A stretch of 64,000 bases of DNA, taken from an uncultured Bacteroidia bacterium. Its GTDB lineage: Bacteria; Bacteroidota; Bacteroidia; J057; CALAJH01. Below, piece after piece: positions 24,499 to 31,954 of this stretch (its first letter is position 1; each line of letters begins with the position of its first letter). Where the stretch lies: contig CALAJH010000011.1 in the NCBI GenBank assembly GCA_937922655.1, positions 124,001 to 188,000 of the forward strand, read 5' to 3'. The notes beneath the pieces were generated by a model that saw only the letters and a list, made by a program, of their open reading frames with translations, was not told the origin of the DNA and did not search any database. Position numbers and translations under genes: made by a program.

Positions 24499-25788
24499 TT
24501 AAAGACTCATGTATTCCATTGTTTTGATTTTGCCCCGAAAAATGCCCTTGATATCCACCAATAGGGGTGAATTGGCGTTGCAAATGCTCAAAAAATAGTT
24601 TTCGTCGTATTGTTTGTAACTATCGTGGGCGACGGCGACGACGACGGCGTCGTAATCGTTGCGGATTTGGGTTTTCAATTCCAAGCCGTATTCGTGGCGT
24701 ACTTCTTCGGCGTTGGCGTGGGCGTCGACCACGTCCACGTTCAGCATGAACGAACGCATTTCCTCAATCAAATCCACGACTTTGGAGTTGCGGATGTCTT
24801 GTACGTTTTCTTTGAACGTTACGCCCATGACCAACACGTGGGAGTCGCGCATGTTTTTGCCGAAAGTGATGAGTCGTTTGACGATTTGCCGGCCGATGCG
24901 GAAACCCATGTTGTCGTTGATTTCACGGCCCGCAAGAATGACTTTGGCGTGATAACCGAGTTCGTTGGCTTTATAGGTCAGATAGTAAGGGTCGACGCCG
25001 ATGCAGTGGCCGCCGACCAAGCCCGGCGAAAACTTTTGAAAGTTCCATTTCGTTCCCGCCGCCTCAATCACCTCGTAAGTGTTGAGGCCGATGCGCTGAA
25101 AAATGAGCGAAAGCTCGTTCATCAGGGCGATGTTTAAGTCCCGCTGCGTGTTTTCGATGATTTTTGCCGCTTCGGCCACTTTTATCGAAGAGGCGCGATG
25201 CACCCCCGCTTCGATGACCAGTTCGTATACTTTGGCGATAACGTCCAACGAGGTTTCGCAACAGCCCGAAACGATTTTGACGGTATTCGAAAGCGTGTGG
25301 ACGGGGTCGCCGGGGTTGATGCGTTCGGGCGAATAGCCAACGTAAAAATCGTTCGGAAACTTTAAACCCGACTTTTCGAGTATCGGAATGCAATCCTCCT
25401 CGGTACAACCCGGGTATACCGTCGATTCGTAAACGACGTAGTCGCCTTTTTTCAACACCTTCGACAGCGTTTCCGACGCTTTTATCACGGGGGTAAGGTC
25501 GGGATTTTTGTGGCGGTCGATAGGCGTGGGGACGGCGACAATGTAAAAGACGGCCTCGCGCAAATCCTCGGGGTCGGCGGTGAAGTGTATGTCGCATCCT
25601 TCAAAAGCTTCCGGGCCAAGTTCGCCGCTTGGGTCCAAGCCTTTTTTCATCATTTCCACCCGTTGGGCGTTGATGTCAAAGCCGACGACCGATATTTTTT
25701 TGGCGAAAAGCAAAGCAATAGGCAAACCTACGTACCCCAAGCCGATGACGGCCAACTTTTTCTCCTTGCGGAGAAGCTCTTCGTACAT
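24499..25788 (-). CDS. Nucleotide sugar dehydrogenase (UDP-glucose/UDP-HexNAc 6-dehydrogenase family)
   Basis: A 429-residue NAD-dependent enzyme that oxidises the C6 hydroxyl of a UDP-sugar to a carboxylate, giving uronic acids for capsule or O-antigen. The Rossmann motif VIGLGYVGLP is at about 14-23, ESTVYPGCTEE in the middle, and the catalytic Cys in GGHCIGVDPYYL near residue 265. Motifs such as 'IKVAEAAKIIENTQRDLNIALMNE' and 'MGVTFKENVQDIRNSK' are closer to the WbpO/TviB/WecC branch (UDP-GalNAc, UDP-GlcNAc or UDP-ManNAc) than to plain Ugd. The ATG at 25788 is preferred to an upstream TTG. It is a single gene between its own promoter and hairpin. Confidence 0.92.
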   Translation of the reverse strand: MYEELLRKEKKLAVIGLGYVGLPIALLFAKKISVVGFDINAQRVEMMKKGLDPSGELGPEAFEGCDIHFTADPEDLREAVFYIVAVPTPIDRHKNPDLTPVIKASETLSKVLKKGDYVVYESTVYPGCTEEDCIPILEKSGLKFPNDFYVGYSPERINPGDPVHTLSNTVKIVSGCCETSLDVIAKVYELVIEAGVHRASSIKVAEAAKIIENTQRDLNIALMNELSLIFQRIGLNTYEVIEAAGTKWNFQKFSPGLVGGHCIGVDPYYLTYKANELGYHAKVILAGREINDNMGFRIGRQIVKRLITFGKNMRDSHVLVMGVTFKENVQDIRNSKVVDLIEEMRSFMLNVDVVDAHANAEEVRHEYGLELKTQIRNDYDAVVVAVAHDSYKQYDENYFLSICNANSPLLVDIKGIFRGKIKTMEYMSL

Positions 25789-25813
25789 GTTTTTATTATG
25801 CTGTGACAAGGCG

Positions 25814-25821
25814 CAAATATA
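25814..25821 (-). promoter_or_regulatory. -7 element of the nucleotide-sugar dehydrogenase gene
   Basis: Minus strand TATATTTG, 25 bases before the ATG at 25788. The -33 side lacks a clear TTTG. Confidence 0.5.
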
Positions 25822-25873
25822 AAGTTATTTTTAACGGCGACGTATCGAGTTTCGACCAACGTCGATTTGACCG

Positions 25874-25909
25874 CACAAAAAATCGACCCGGGCGGTTGAT
25901 ACCCGGGTC
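25874..25909 (-). terminator. Rho-independent terminator of the SCP2 gene
   Basis: GACCCGGG (25885-25892) pairs with CCCGGGTC (25902-25909), loop of 9 bases. On the minus strand the hairpin is followed by GATTTTTTG. It ends transcription about 30 bases after the SCP2 stop. Confidence 0.88.
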
Positions 25910-25932
25910 TAGGACTAAAATTTTGCAAATAA

Positions 25933-26229
25933 TTACAGTACCTTGTTGATGTTCATGGCGATGGCCATGTTCCCTTCGACCTTGATTTTTCCACTCATGA
26001 ACGCGGACATCGCGCTCGTTTCCCCGTCCATGATTTGGCGCACGGTATCGGCGGAGACCTTGATTACGCAGTCGGCGGGGCCGTTTTCGTTGGAGACGAA
26101 ATTCGGTACTTTGGAGGCGTCGATAAAAATCGAACCCGTTTCCCCGAGGTCGAATTTAACCGTGGCGTTGAGGCCGCTGTCGTTCCCTACTTTTTGACGG
26201 ATGCGCTCCGTCAGATTTTCCAAGCTCAT
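25933..26229 (-). CDS. SCP2 sterol-binding domain protein
   Basis: A 98-residue single-domain protein. The SCP2 pattern is clear: 'ATVKFDLGETGSIFIDASK', 'ADCVIKVSADTVRQIMDGE' and the end 'SAFMSGKIKVEGNMAIAMNI'. The fold forms a hydrophobic tunnel that binds lipids or acyl chains; in bacteria the ligand is usually not known. The protein is cytoplasmic. The gene has its own terminator; the decayed DUF1801 gene lies upstream on the same strand. Confidence 0.9.
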   Translation of the reverse strand: MSLENLTERIRQKVGNDSGLNATVKFDLGETGSIFIDASKVPNFVSNENGPADCVIKVSADTVRQIMDGETSAMSAFMSGKIKVEGNMAIAMNINKVL

Positions 26230-26259
26230 TCTTTTTATGTTAGGATGGTAATTTCTTCG

Positions 26260-26639
26260 TTAATTCTTCTCTTCCAAAAGGTTGCGAAGGGCATGGATTT
26301 CAATCTTTCAAGGATTTGAAAAGAATACACCCTTTGCCGCAACTCGTTTTGCCCCAAGCGGATGGATGTTTTTACACCAACGCCGTATCGGAAACATGCA
26401 CGCTGAAACGAGCCTTGCGCACGGCAAAATCTTACGTATTGCCCCTTGCCCGATTGCCATACGGGTATTTCCCATTGCATCGTAGGGGAGACCTTCGCAA
26501 AAGTCCCGACGAGCATCTCGAAAATCGAACACGCCTCGCCGCGCTTGTTTTTCGGATTCGTTTCAAGACGCGCTTTGACCGATTCCAAGCAATCCCCGCC
26601 AAATTTGACCCCGCAAATATAACGCGTAATGGCGGACAT
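26260..26639 (-). pseudogene. Decayed DUF1801-family gene
   Basis: Three frames must be joined to read the family. Frame one gives LESVKARLETNPKNKRGEAC and SPTMQWEIPVWQSGKGQYV. After one extra T in the run near 26428-26432 the text goes on as FAVRKARFSVHVSDTALV, then an in-frame TAA, then KHPSAWGKTSCGKGCILF and KSLKD. A second extra T near 26300 then leads to EIHALRNLLEEKN and a stop at 26260-26262. 'SVGKGCIRFK' and 'MQWxxPVW' are conserved blocks of DUF1801 (YdhG-like) proteins, about 110-140 residues long. Two frameshifts and one stop mean the gene is not functional. The exact start is uncertain. Confidence 0.78.
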
Positions 26640-26662
26640 ACACAAAAAAAAATCCCAATTTC

Positions 26663-29206
26663 TCAGGGTTTGGATGAGTTTTTTCGTTTAAAGTCAAAAT
26701 TTACGTCCAAACCGCCGAAAAATCTAAACGGGACTTGGGGTACGCCGAAAAAGTCCGCCCCCGTGTCGTAGTGGTTGGGGTGAAAATATTTTTGGAACGT
26801 GAGGTTTTCAAATTCGACGAAAAGGCGCAAAAACGGCAAAATTTCATAGGAGGCGTTGAATTCGACGGTGTGATAGCCCGGAAGCGTGGCGCGACGGTAA
26901 GGATTTTCGGCGTCCAAGCGGATGGTGCGTTGGGCGCTCATGGCCACCAGCGCCGTGAACGCCGAGAACTTGTCGTAACGAAAATGCACGCCCGTACGTT
27001 GTTGAAATTCGGAAATGTACGGTATTTGTCGTTTGACCCCAAAAAACACTTCCTCCCCGTTCAGGTAACCGAAGCGTGCGTAAGCCCAAAAGTCTATTTT
27101 AGGACCGAAGGACGTGCGATACTGCACATCCAAGTGGCCGCCGTAATTGGTCTGTTCGCCGTTGTTTACCCGTACTTCGACGTAGGACACGCTATAACCC
27201 CTGTCTTGGTTGTTGTAGCGGTTGCCCGTTTCCGCGTCGTTCGATTCAAAATACAAATTTGATAGAAAAAGCACGTAGCCCGTTAGCGCGATGCGAAAGT
27301 CCCCGATGTTTTGTGCAAAGTTGATTTCGAGGTTGCGGTTGACGATGGGTTTAAGGTCGGGGTTGGCCAAATGTCGAAAAAACGACGTCCACGACGAGTC
27401 TTGCCCGGCTTGGTTTTGTACCCTGACGAACGAGCCGAACTGTTCGTAAGCGTCGAGCGGCGACGGCGCGTAAAACGCCGAACCGTAAAACAATTTAATC
27501 GACGTTTTTTGCGTCGGCGTGAAGACCACGCCCGCGCGGGGATTGAACGTTTCTTGATAGCGGGTGTTATAGTCGAGGCGGGCGCCGGCGGTCAAGGCCC
27601 ATTTTTCCGATGGTTTGTATATCGCCTGAGCGAATACGCCGAAATTGTCGTAGCGCAGCGAGAAAAACTCCGCCGGCACGTCCGAACCCAAAATGTTTGC
27701 CTTCGTCGAGCGCGCCGGCTTAACAGGCCGGTCCAAATCCTCGCCTTTCGGCGTCGAATAATACGGCTGGTAAACCATCCCGCCCGTTACCTTGAGCTTC
27801 CTCCATGAAAAATTGACGACCTGCTCCAAATATCCCATCATGCCGAATGCGAATTTATAGCCCGGATTCAGGCCCGAAAACACGTTGCGAAAATTCGATT
27901 TCGGATTGAGTTCATAAGTGGAAACCATGGCCGTTGTTGTAAGCGAAACACGGTCGGAAAGCGTTTTTTCGTGCGTGGCGCTCAGTTTGGTTACCGTATG
28001 CTCTTGAAAAACGGCGTGGTTGTAAATGGCGTTGGACGGATAATACCCCGTCGAACCCGGGGTGCGCGCCGAATGTCGGACGACGTGAAAGCGAAAGTCC
28101 CCCACGGTTAGCAAGCCGTCGATATTGTATCCGAAGCGACGATACCGATAAACGCTGTCGTAGGCAACGGTCGGGGAAATGGGGCCGAAAATCGTGTTGA
28201 ACCTACCCGTTCGGTAGTTTTCTATGCTTTTGTATTCTTCGGGATAATATCGCGGCAAGGATTCGTTGCCGTCGTAAAAATAACTTGCGCCCAAACGGAA
28301 GCCTAACTTTTCGTACCGTTTGCCCGCAAGTGCATAGCCGCCGTAGGAATGGTACATGCCGGCGCGCACGCCCGCACGCACCCCGTCAATCTCTTCGGGT
28401 TTATAGGTTACAAGGTTGATGACCCCGGAGAGTGCGTCCGCCCCGTACAACGCCGACGCCGAAGACGACACCATTTCCACTTGTTTGACCATGTACAAGG
28501 GAAAGTTTTCGGCCATGGCCAAAGGTTCGTTGGTCGGCGATGAAATTCGCAGTCCGTCTTGGAGCAAAAGAAACTTTTCCATGCCGCGAATGCCGCGGGT
28601 GGTTACGGAATTGTAGTTGCCGGGTTCGGAGCCGTTGTCGATTTTGTATTCGATGTTGTGGCGGAGAACGTCGGCTAAAAATCGTTGTCCGCGGGCTTGT
28701 ACTTCTTTGGCCGTGGCAACGTGAATGGTTACGGGCGCATCGAGAATGCGCTGAGGAACGCGCGAGGCGGTGATGATGACCGTTGCGTCCAAGGTTACGA
28801 CCTCAAACTCTAAGGCGACGTCCACCGTTGCCCCGTTTTTGGGAATCACCAACCGTGCGGAATGGTATCCGACGAACGATATTTCAATCTCGACGGTTTC
28901 GGGCGCGTCCGTGGGTAGGCGAAACTCAAAGCGTCCGTTTTCGTCGGCGTAGGCGCCGTAGCTTTGGCCGACGGTTTGTACGGCCGCACCCATGAGCGCC
29001 TCGCCCGTTTCCGCGTCGTAAACCTTTCCCGAAACCATGTTTGGCGCTTTGGGCGGCGACGGCTTTGGTGCGACGCCGGCTTCCCGAGGCGGTGTAGGCG
29101 TTTTTAACGTTTTTCGACGCCGTGCTTCCTGTGGAATTTGACCCAACGTTTCCAAAAACGTAGCGACCGACAACAAACCGACGACGAGCAGTGTGTTTAT
29201 TTTCAT
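26663..29206 (-). CDS. TonB-dependent outer-membrane receptor
   Basis: An 847-residue receptor. The signal peptide (MKINTLLVVGLLSVATFLETLG) is followed by a basic/proline linker (residues 28-55), a carboxypeptidase-regulatory-like domain ('VSGKVYDAETGEALMGAAV', about 57-145) and a plug ('TTRGIRGMEKFLLLQDGLR', 'VEMVSSSASALYGADALSG'). The barrel ends 'GVPQVPFRFFGGLDVNFDFK'. The plug has the cobalamin/siderophore-like form with ALYGADALSGVINLVT. The ligand is unknown. The ATG at 29206 is used because the signal peptide starts there. It is divergent from the methyltransferase gene. Confidence 0.9.
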   Translation of the reverse strand: MKINTLLVVGLLSVATFLETLGQIPQEARRRKTLKTPTPPREAGVAPKPSPPKAPNMVSGKVYDAETGEALMGAAVQTVGQSYGAYADENGRFEFRLPTDAPETVEIEISFVGYHSARLVIPKNGATVDVALEFEVVTLDATVIITASRVPQRILDAPVTIHVATAKEVQARGQRFLADVLRHNIEYKIDNGSEPGNYNSVTTRGIRGMEKFLLLQDGLRISSPTNEPLAMAENFPLYMVKQVEMVSSSASALYGADALSGVINLVTYKPEEIDGVRAGVRAGMYHSYGGYALAGKRYEKLGFRLGASYFYDGNESLPRYYPEEYKSIENYRTGRFNTIFGPISPTVAYDSVYRYRRFGYNIDGLLTVGDFRFHVVRHSARTPGSTGYYPSNAIYNHAVFQEHTVTKLSATHEKTLSDRVSLTTTAMVSTYELNPKSNFRNVFSGLNPGYKFAFGMMGYLEQVVNFSWRKLKVTGGMVYQPYYSTPKGEDLDRPVKPARSTKANILGSDVPAEFFSLRYDNFGVFAQAIYKPSEKWALTAGARLDYNTRYQETFNPRAGVVFTPTQKTSIKLFYGSAFYAPSPLDAYEQFGSFVRVQNQAGQDSSWTSFFRHLANPDLKPIVNRNLEINFAQNIGDFRIALTGYVLFLSNLYFESNDAETGNRYNNQDRGYSVSYVEVRVNNGEQTNYGGHLDVQYRTSFGPKIDFWAYARFGYLNGEEVFFGVKRQIPYISEFQQRTGVHFRYDKFSAFTALVAMSAQRTIRLDAENPYRRATLPGYHTVEFNASYEILPFLRLFVEFENLTFQKYFHPNHYDTGADFFGVPQVPFRFFGGLDVNFDFKRKNSSKP

Positions 29207-29261
29207 GGCGCCAAATAATTGCACTTTTTAGGACAAGAATTTAAAATTCGCGCAAAATTCG

Positions 29262-29269
29262 TAAATTTG
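29262..29269 (+). promoter_or_regulatory. -7 element of the methyltransferase gene
   Basis: TAAATTTG, 41 bases before the ATG at 29311, in the divergent region with the TonB receptor gene. Confidence 0.5.
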
Positions 29270-29310
29270 TACCAACATTCATTGCCGACTTTTTTTAACA
29301 TTTTTTTGCC

Positions 29311-30063
29311 ATGAACCCAAAAGTTCCGGGAGACGTTTTTTCCGACGTTGCCGACGATTACGTCAAGTATCGAACGAGTTATCCCGACGAGTTGATACGT
29401 TATGTTTTGGTTTACGTTCGTGGACGCGCCATCGCTTGGGATTGTGCTACCGGAAACGGCCAGACGGCTCAAAAACTTGCCGCTTTTTTTGAAAAAGTCT
29501 ACGCCACCGACGTCAGCGAAAAACAATTGGAACGTGCTCCGCGTTTGGACAACGTCGTCTATTCCGTAGCTACGACTGAAAATTCGGGTTTGCCCGACCA
29601 AAGTTGCGACTTAATCGCCGCGTCGCAGGCCGCCCATTGGTTCGACATACAGGCCGCCGCCCGCGAATTTCGCCGCGTGGCCAAAAACAACGCCGTCGTC
29701 GCGCTTTGGGGATATTCCCCGCCACGGTTTAATCCACAAATCGACACCGTTTTCGACGATTTTTATTTCAACGTTTTGGGACCTTATTGGGACGAAAGAC
29801 GGCGTTGGGTGGACGAGCGTTATCGCACGCTCGATTTTCCTTTTAGGGAAATTCCCACGATGGAATTCGTTCATTCGGTCGTCTTTGATTTGGATTCTTT
29901 TGCGGGATATTTGCGAACATGGTCGGCGGTGGGCGCTTTCGTCAAAGCCAACGGCCGCGACCCGGTCGTCGAACTGACCGAAAAACTCAAACCTTTTTGG
30001 CAAGGAAAAATTCGCGGCGCTTATCCCATATTTTTACGTATGGGTTACGTGAACGACGTTTAA
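29311..30063 (+). CDS. Class I SAM-dependent methyltransferase
   Basis: A 250-residue Methyltransf_11-type enzyme. 'FSDVADDYVKYRTSYPDEL' is the usual N-terminal helix, AWDCATGNGQTAQKL (about 42-56) is motif I that binds S-adenosylmethionine, YATDVSEKQL is motif II and 'PDQSCDLIAASQAAHWFD' the following strand and helix. The substrate cannot be inferred from the sequence. It is convergent with the MoeB-rhodanese gene, whose stop is one base away, so the two transcripts meet tail to tail. Confidence 0.9.
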   Translation: MNPKVPGDVFSDVADDYVKYRTSYPDELIRYVLVYVRGRAIAWDCATGNGQTAQKLAAFFEKVYATDVSEKQLERAPRLDNVVYSVATTENSGLPDQSCDLIAASQAAHWFDIQAAAREFRRVAKNNAVVALWGYSPPRFNPQIDTVFDDFYFNVLGPYWDERRRWVDERYRTLDFPFREIPTMEFVHSVVFDLDSFAGYLRTWSAVGAFVKANGRDPVVELTEKLKPFWQGKIRGAYPIFLRMGYVNDV

Positions 30064-30064
30064 T

Positions 30065-31108
30065 TTAATTTTCGGGGGGCGTTCCCGACAAACTCACTAC
30101 GTCTTTGAACCCGTATTTTCCCATGAGCAATGCGGTGGCTTGACGGCTTCGTTTTCCCGTTTGACAATGGACGACGATTTTTTTGTCGCGAGGTATTTCC
30201 CCTATTCGCATTTCCAACTCCGCCAACGGAATCAACCTGCCGCCATAGTTCTTTTGACGGGCTTCTTCGGGCGTGCGTACGTCGAGCAAAAAGTGTTCTT
30301 TGCCTTGTGCTTTCCATTCGATTAAAGTTTTGCGGTCGATTTCGGGTACCGCTCCACAAAAATAATCGTAGTCCGAATCGGAAATTGCGCGGCCCGAACG
30401 CAACGGATTTTCCGGGTTCGGTGAAAGCGTCAATATCGAGTTTCGGTAGTTAAGTCCGTCGAAAACGAGGAGTTTGCCTTTGAGGTTTTCACCGATTTGG
30501 GTGGCGACTTTAATCGCTTCGGCGGCTTGTAGGGTTCCAATTATCGAAACAAAGGCGCCGACCGTTCCCGCTTGCGAACAGTCGGGAACGGTTCCCGGGG
30601 CGGGGGGATGGGGATAAAGGTCCCGGTAGTGAATGCAAGCGTCGAAAGTTGCCAGCTGTCCTTGAAACCGAAAAACCGCCGCCGAAACAAGGGTTTTGCC
30701 GAGCGTGGCGCATACGTCGCCGCACAAAAAACGCGTGCCAAAGTTGTCGGTGCCGTCGAGGACGAGGTCGTGGTCGGCGATGAGTTCGCGGGCGTTGCCT
30801 TTGTCGAGCGCGGCCTCCAATGCCAAAATTTCCACCTCGGGATTGAAGCGTCGTAGACGTTCGGCGGCGAGCAGGGCTTTGGGGCGGCCCTCGTCGCCGG
30901 GGCGGTAAAGGTTTTGGCGGTGAAGGTTGGTGGTTTCCACGCGGTCGGGGTCGAGTATCGTCAATCGTCCGACGCCGGCGGTAACGAGATGGGTGGCGGC
31001 CGGGCATCCCACCCCCCCCGCTCCGACAAGCAATATTTTCGTCCTTCTTAATTTATTTTGCGCCTCGGCGCCTATCAGCGTCGTTTGTCTCGCGTAATAT
31101 TCGTTCAT
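30065..31108 (-). CDS. ThiF/MoeB-type adenylyltransferase fused to rhodanese domain
   Basis: A 347-residue E1-like enzyme. The ATP site is GAGGVGCPAATHLVTAG (29-45) with 'TNLHRQNLYRPGDEGRPKA', DGTDNFGTR binds Mg-ATP, and 'GTVPDCSQAGTVGAFVSIIG' precedes the crossover loop. The C-terminal rhodanese domain (about 260-347) has the sulfur-accepting Cys315 in VVHCQTGKRSR. Such proteins activate the C terminus of a ubiquitin-like sulfur carrier (MoaD, ThiS) and pass sulfur to it. No molybdopterin or thiamine gene lies in the window, so the pathway is open. The ATG at 31108 follows the terminator of the L25 gene. Confidence 0.9.
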   Translation of the reverse strand: MNEYYARQTTLIGAEAQNKLRRTKILLVGAGGVGCPAATHLVTAGVGRLTILDPDRVETTNLHRQNLYRPGDEGRPKALLAAERLRRFNPEVEILALEAALDKGNARELIADHDLVLDGTDNFGTRFLCGDVCATLGKTLVSAAVFRFQGQLATFDACIHYRDLYPHPPAPGTVPDCSQAGTVGAFVSIIGTLQAAEAIKVATQIGENLKGKLLVFDGLNYRNSILTLSPNPENPLRSGRAISDSDYDYFCGAVPEIDRKTLIEWKAQGKEHFLLDVRTPEEARQKNYGGRLIPLAELEMRIGEIPRDKKIVVHCQTGKRSRQATALLMGKYGFKDVVSLSGTPPEN

Positions 31109-31111
31109 AAA

Positions 31112-31148
31112 ACAAAAAACGCTTTCGCGCCCGAAAGGTGCGAAAGCG
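31112..31148 (-). terminator. Rho-independent terminator of rplY
   Basis: CGCTTTCGC (31120-31128) pairs with GCGAAAGCG (31140-31148). On the minus strand it is followed by TTTTTTGTTTT. It lies between the L25 stop and the MoeB-like start, with the start codon only a few bases beyond the U-run. Confidence 0.88.
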
Positions 31149-31173
31149 TGCAAACAATAAGCCGTTGAAACAG

Positions 31174-31758
31174 TTATTTTTTGCCTTTGGCGGCGGCGAC
31201 GGCTTCCTGACGCAACGCACGGGTTACTTCCACCGAAGCGACGGGAATGTTTTTGACCATCGTGATTTCAAGTTTGTCGAAGGAAAGGTCGCCCGTTTTG
31301 AGCGATCGTCCCAATCGCAATCCCGAAATGTCTACGTTCAAATGTTGGGGCATGTCGGTGTAGATGCCTTTGACCGTGATTTTACGGAGTTTTTGCACCA
31401 ATTTTCCACCCATCAACACCCCGGGCGAGGTTCCTACGAGTTTGACGGGCAAAGACACCTCTACGGGACGGTCTTCGTAAACGCGGACGAAGTCGGCGTG
31501 AAGCAGGCTTTCATGGATGGGGTGAAAATCGGTTTGGGAAAGCAGGGCCTTGACTTTTTCGTCGCCGAAGTCAAGGCTGATGAGAAAAACTTCGGGAGTA
31601 TAAATGGCTTTGGCAATTTGCTTGCTTTCGACGGCGAAGTGGGTCGCTTGGCCTTTGCCGTACAAAGCGCAGGGCACCCAACCCTCTTTGCGAAGCGCTT
31701 TTGTCGCCGTTTTTCCCAAATCCGTTCGTTTGACGGCTTTTATTTCTATGGACAACAT
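31174..31758 (-). CDS. rplY: 50S ribosomal protein L25 / Ctc form
   Basis: A 194-residue protein, the long (TL5/Ctc) form with the 5S-rRNA-binding L25 domain and a C-terminal beta domain. The start MLSIEIKAVKRTDLGKTATK and the 'LRKEGWVPCALYG' loop are typical, as is 'LLSQTDFHPIHESLLHADFV' for the RNA-binding strand. 'VPVKLVGTSPGVLMGGKLVQ' belongs to the second domain. The C terminus is Ala/Lys-rich (AAAKGKK). The ATG at 31758 is used because families begin there. It has its own promoter and terminator; pth, the usual neighbour, is not present. Confidence 0.93.
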   Translation of the reverse strand: MLSIEIKAVKRTDLGKTATKALRKEGWVPCALYGKGQATHFAVESKQIAKAIYTPEVFLISLDFGDEKVKALLSQTDFHPIHESLLHADFVRVYEDRPVEVSLPVKLVGTSPGVLMGGKLVQKLRKITVKGIYTDMPQHLNVDISGLRLGRSLKTGDLSFDKLEITMVKNIPVASVEVTRALRQEAVAAAKGKK

Positions 31759-31779
31759 ATCCCCGGTGAATTTAGGCCG

Positions 31780-31807
31780 CAAAGTTACGTATTTTTTCTA
31801 TTCGCAA
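31780..31807 (-). promoter_or_regulatory. Promoter of rplY
   Basis: Minus strand TTG (31805-31807), 17-base spacer, TAACTTTG (31780-31787). The leader to the ATG at 31758 is 21 bases. Confidence 0.6.
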
Positions 31808-31930
31808 CCCCTTTCCGTTTATGTGCTTGTAAAACGGCTTGTATGGATTGGGCGCCAAGGCGCACAATCGTTGTGGGGATTGGCGCACGCCAATTCACAA
31901 ATTCTTCACCGTTTCTCCGGATTTTCGGCG

Positions 31931-31938
31931 TATTTTTG
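31931..31938 (+). promoter_or_regulatory. -7 element of the TolB-M28 peptidase gene
   Basis: TATTTTTG, 16 bases before the ATG at 31955. No clear -33 TTTG. Confidence 0.45.
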
Positions 31939-31954
31939 CGAAAATTTAAAAACC

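Noticed and set aside
31604-31954. Upstream extension of the TolB-M28 gene by 117 codons
   Set aside because: It runs antisense through rplY; the signal peptide and promoter element show that the start is at 31955.
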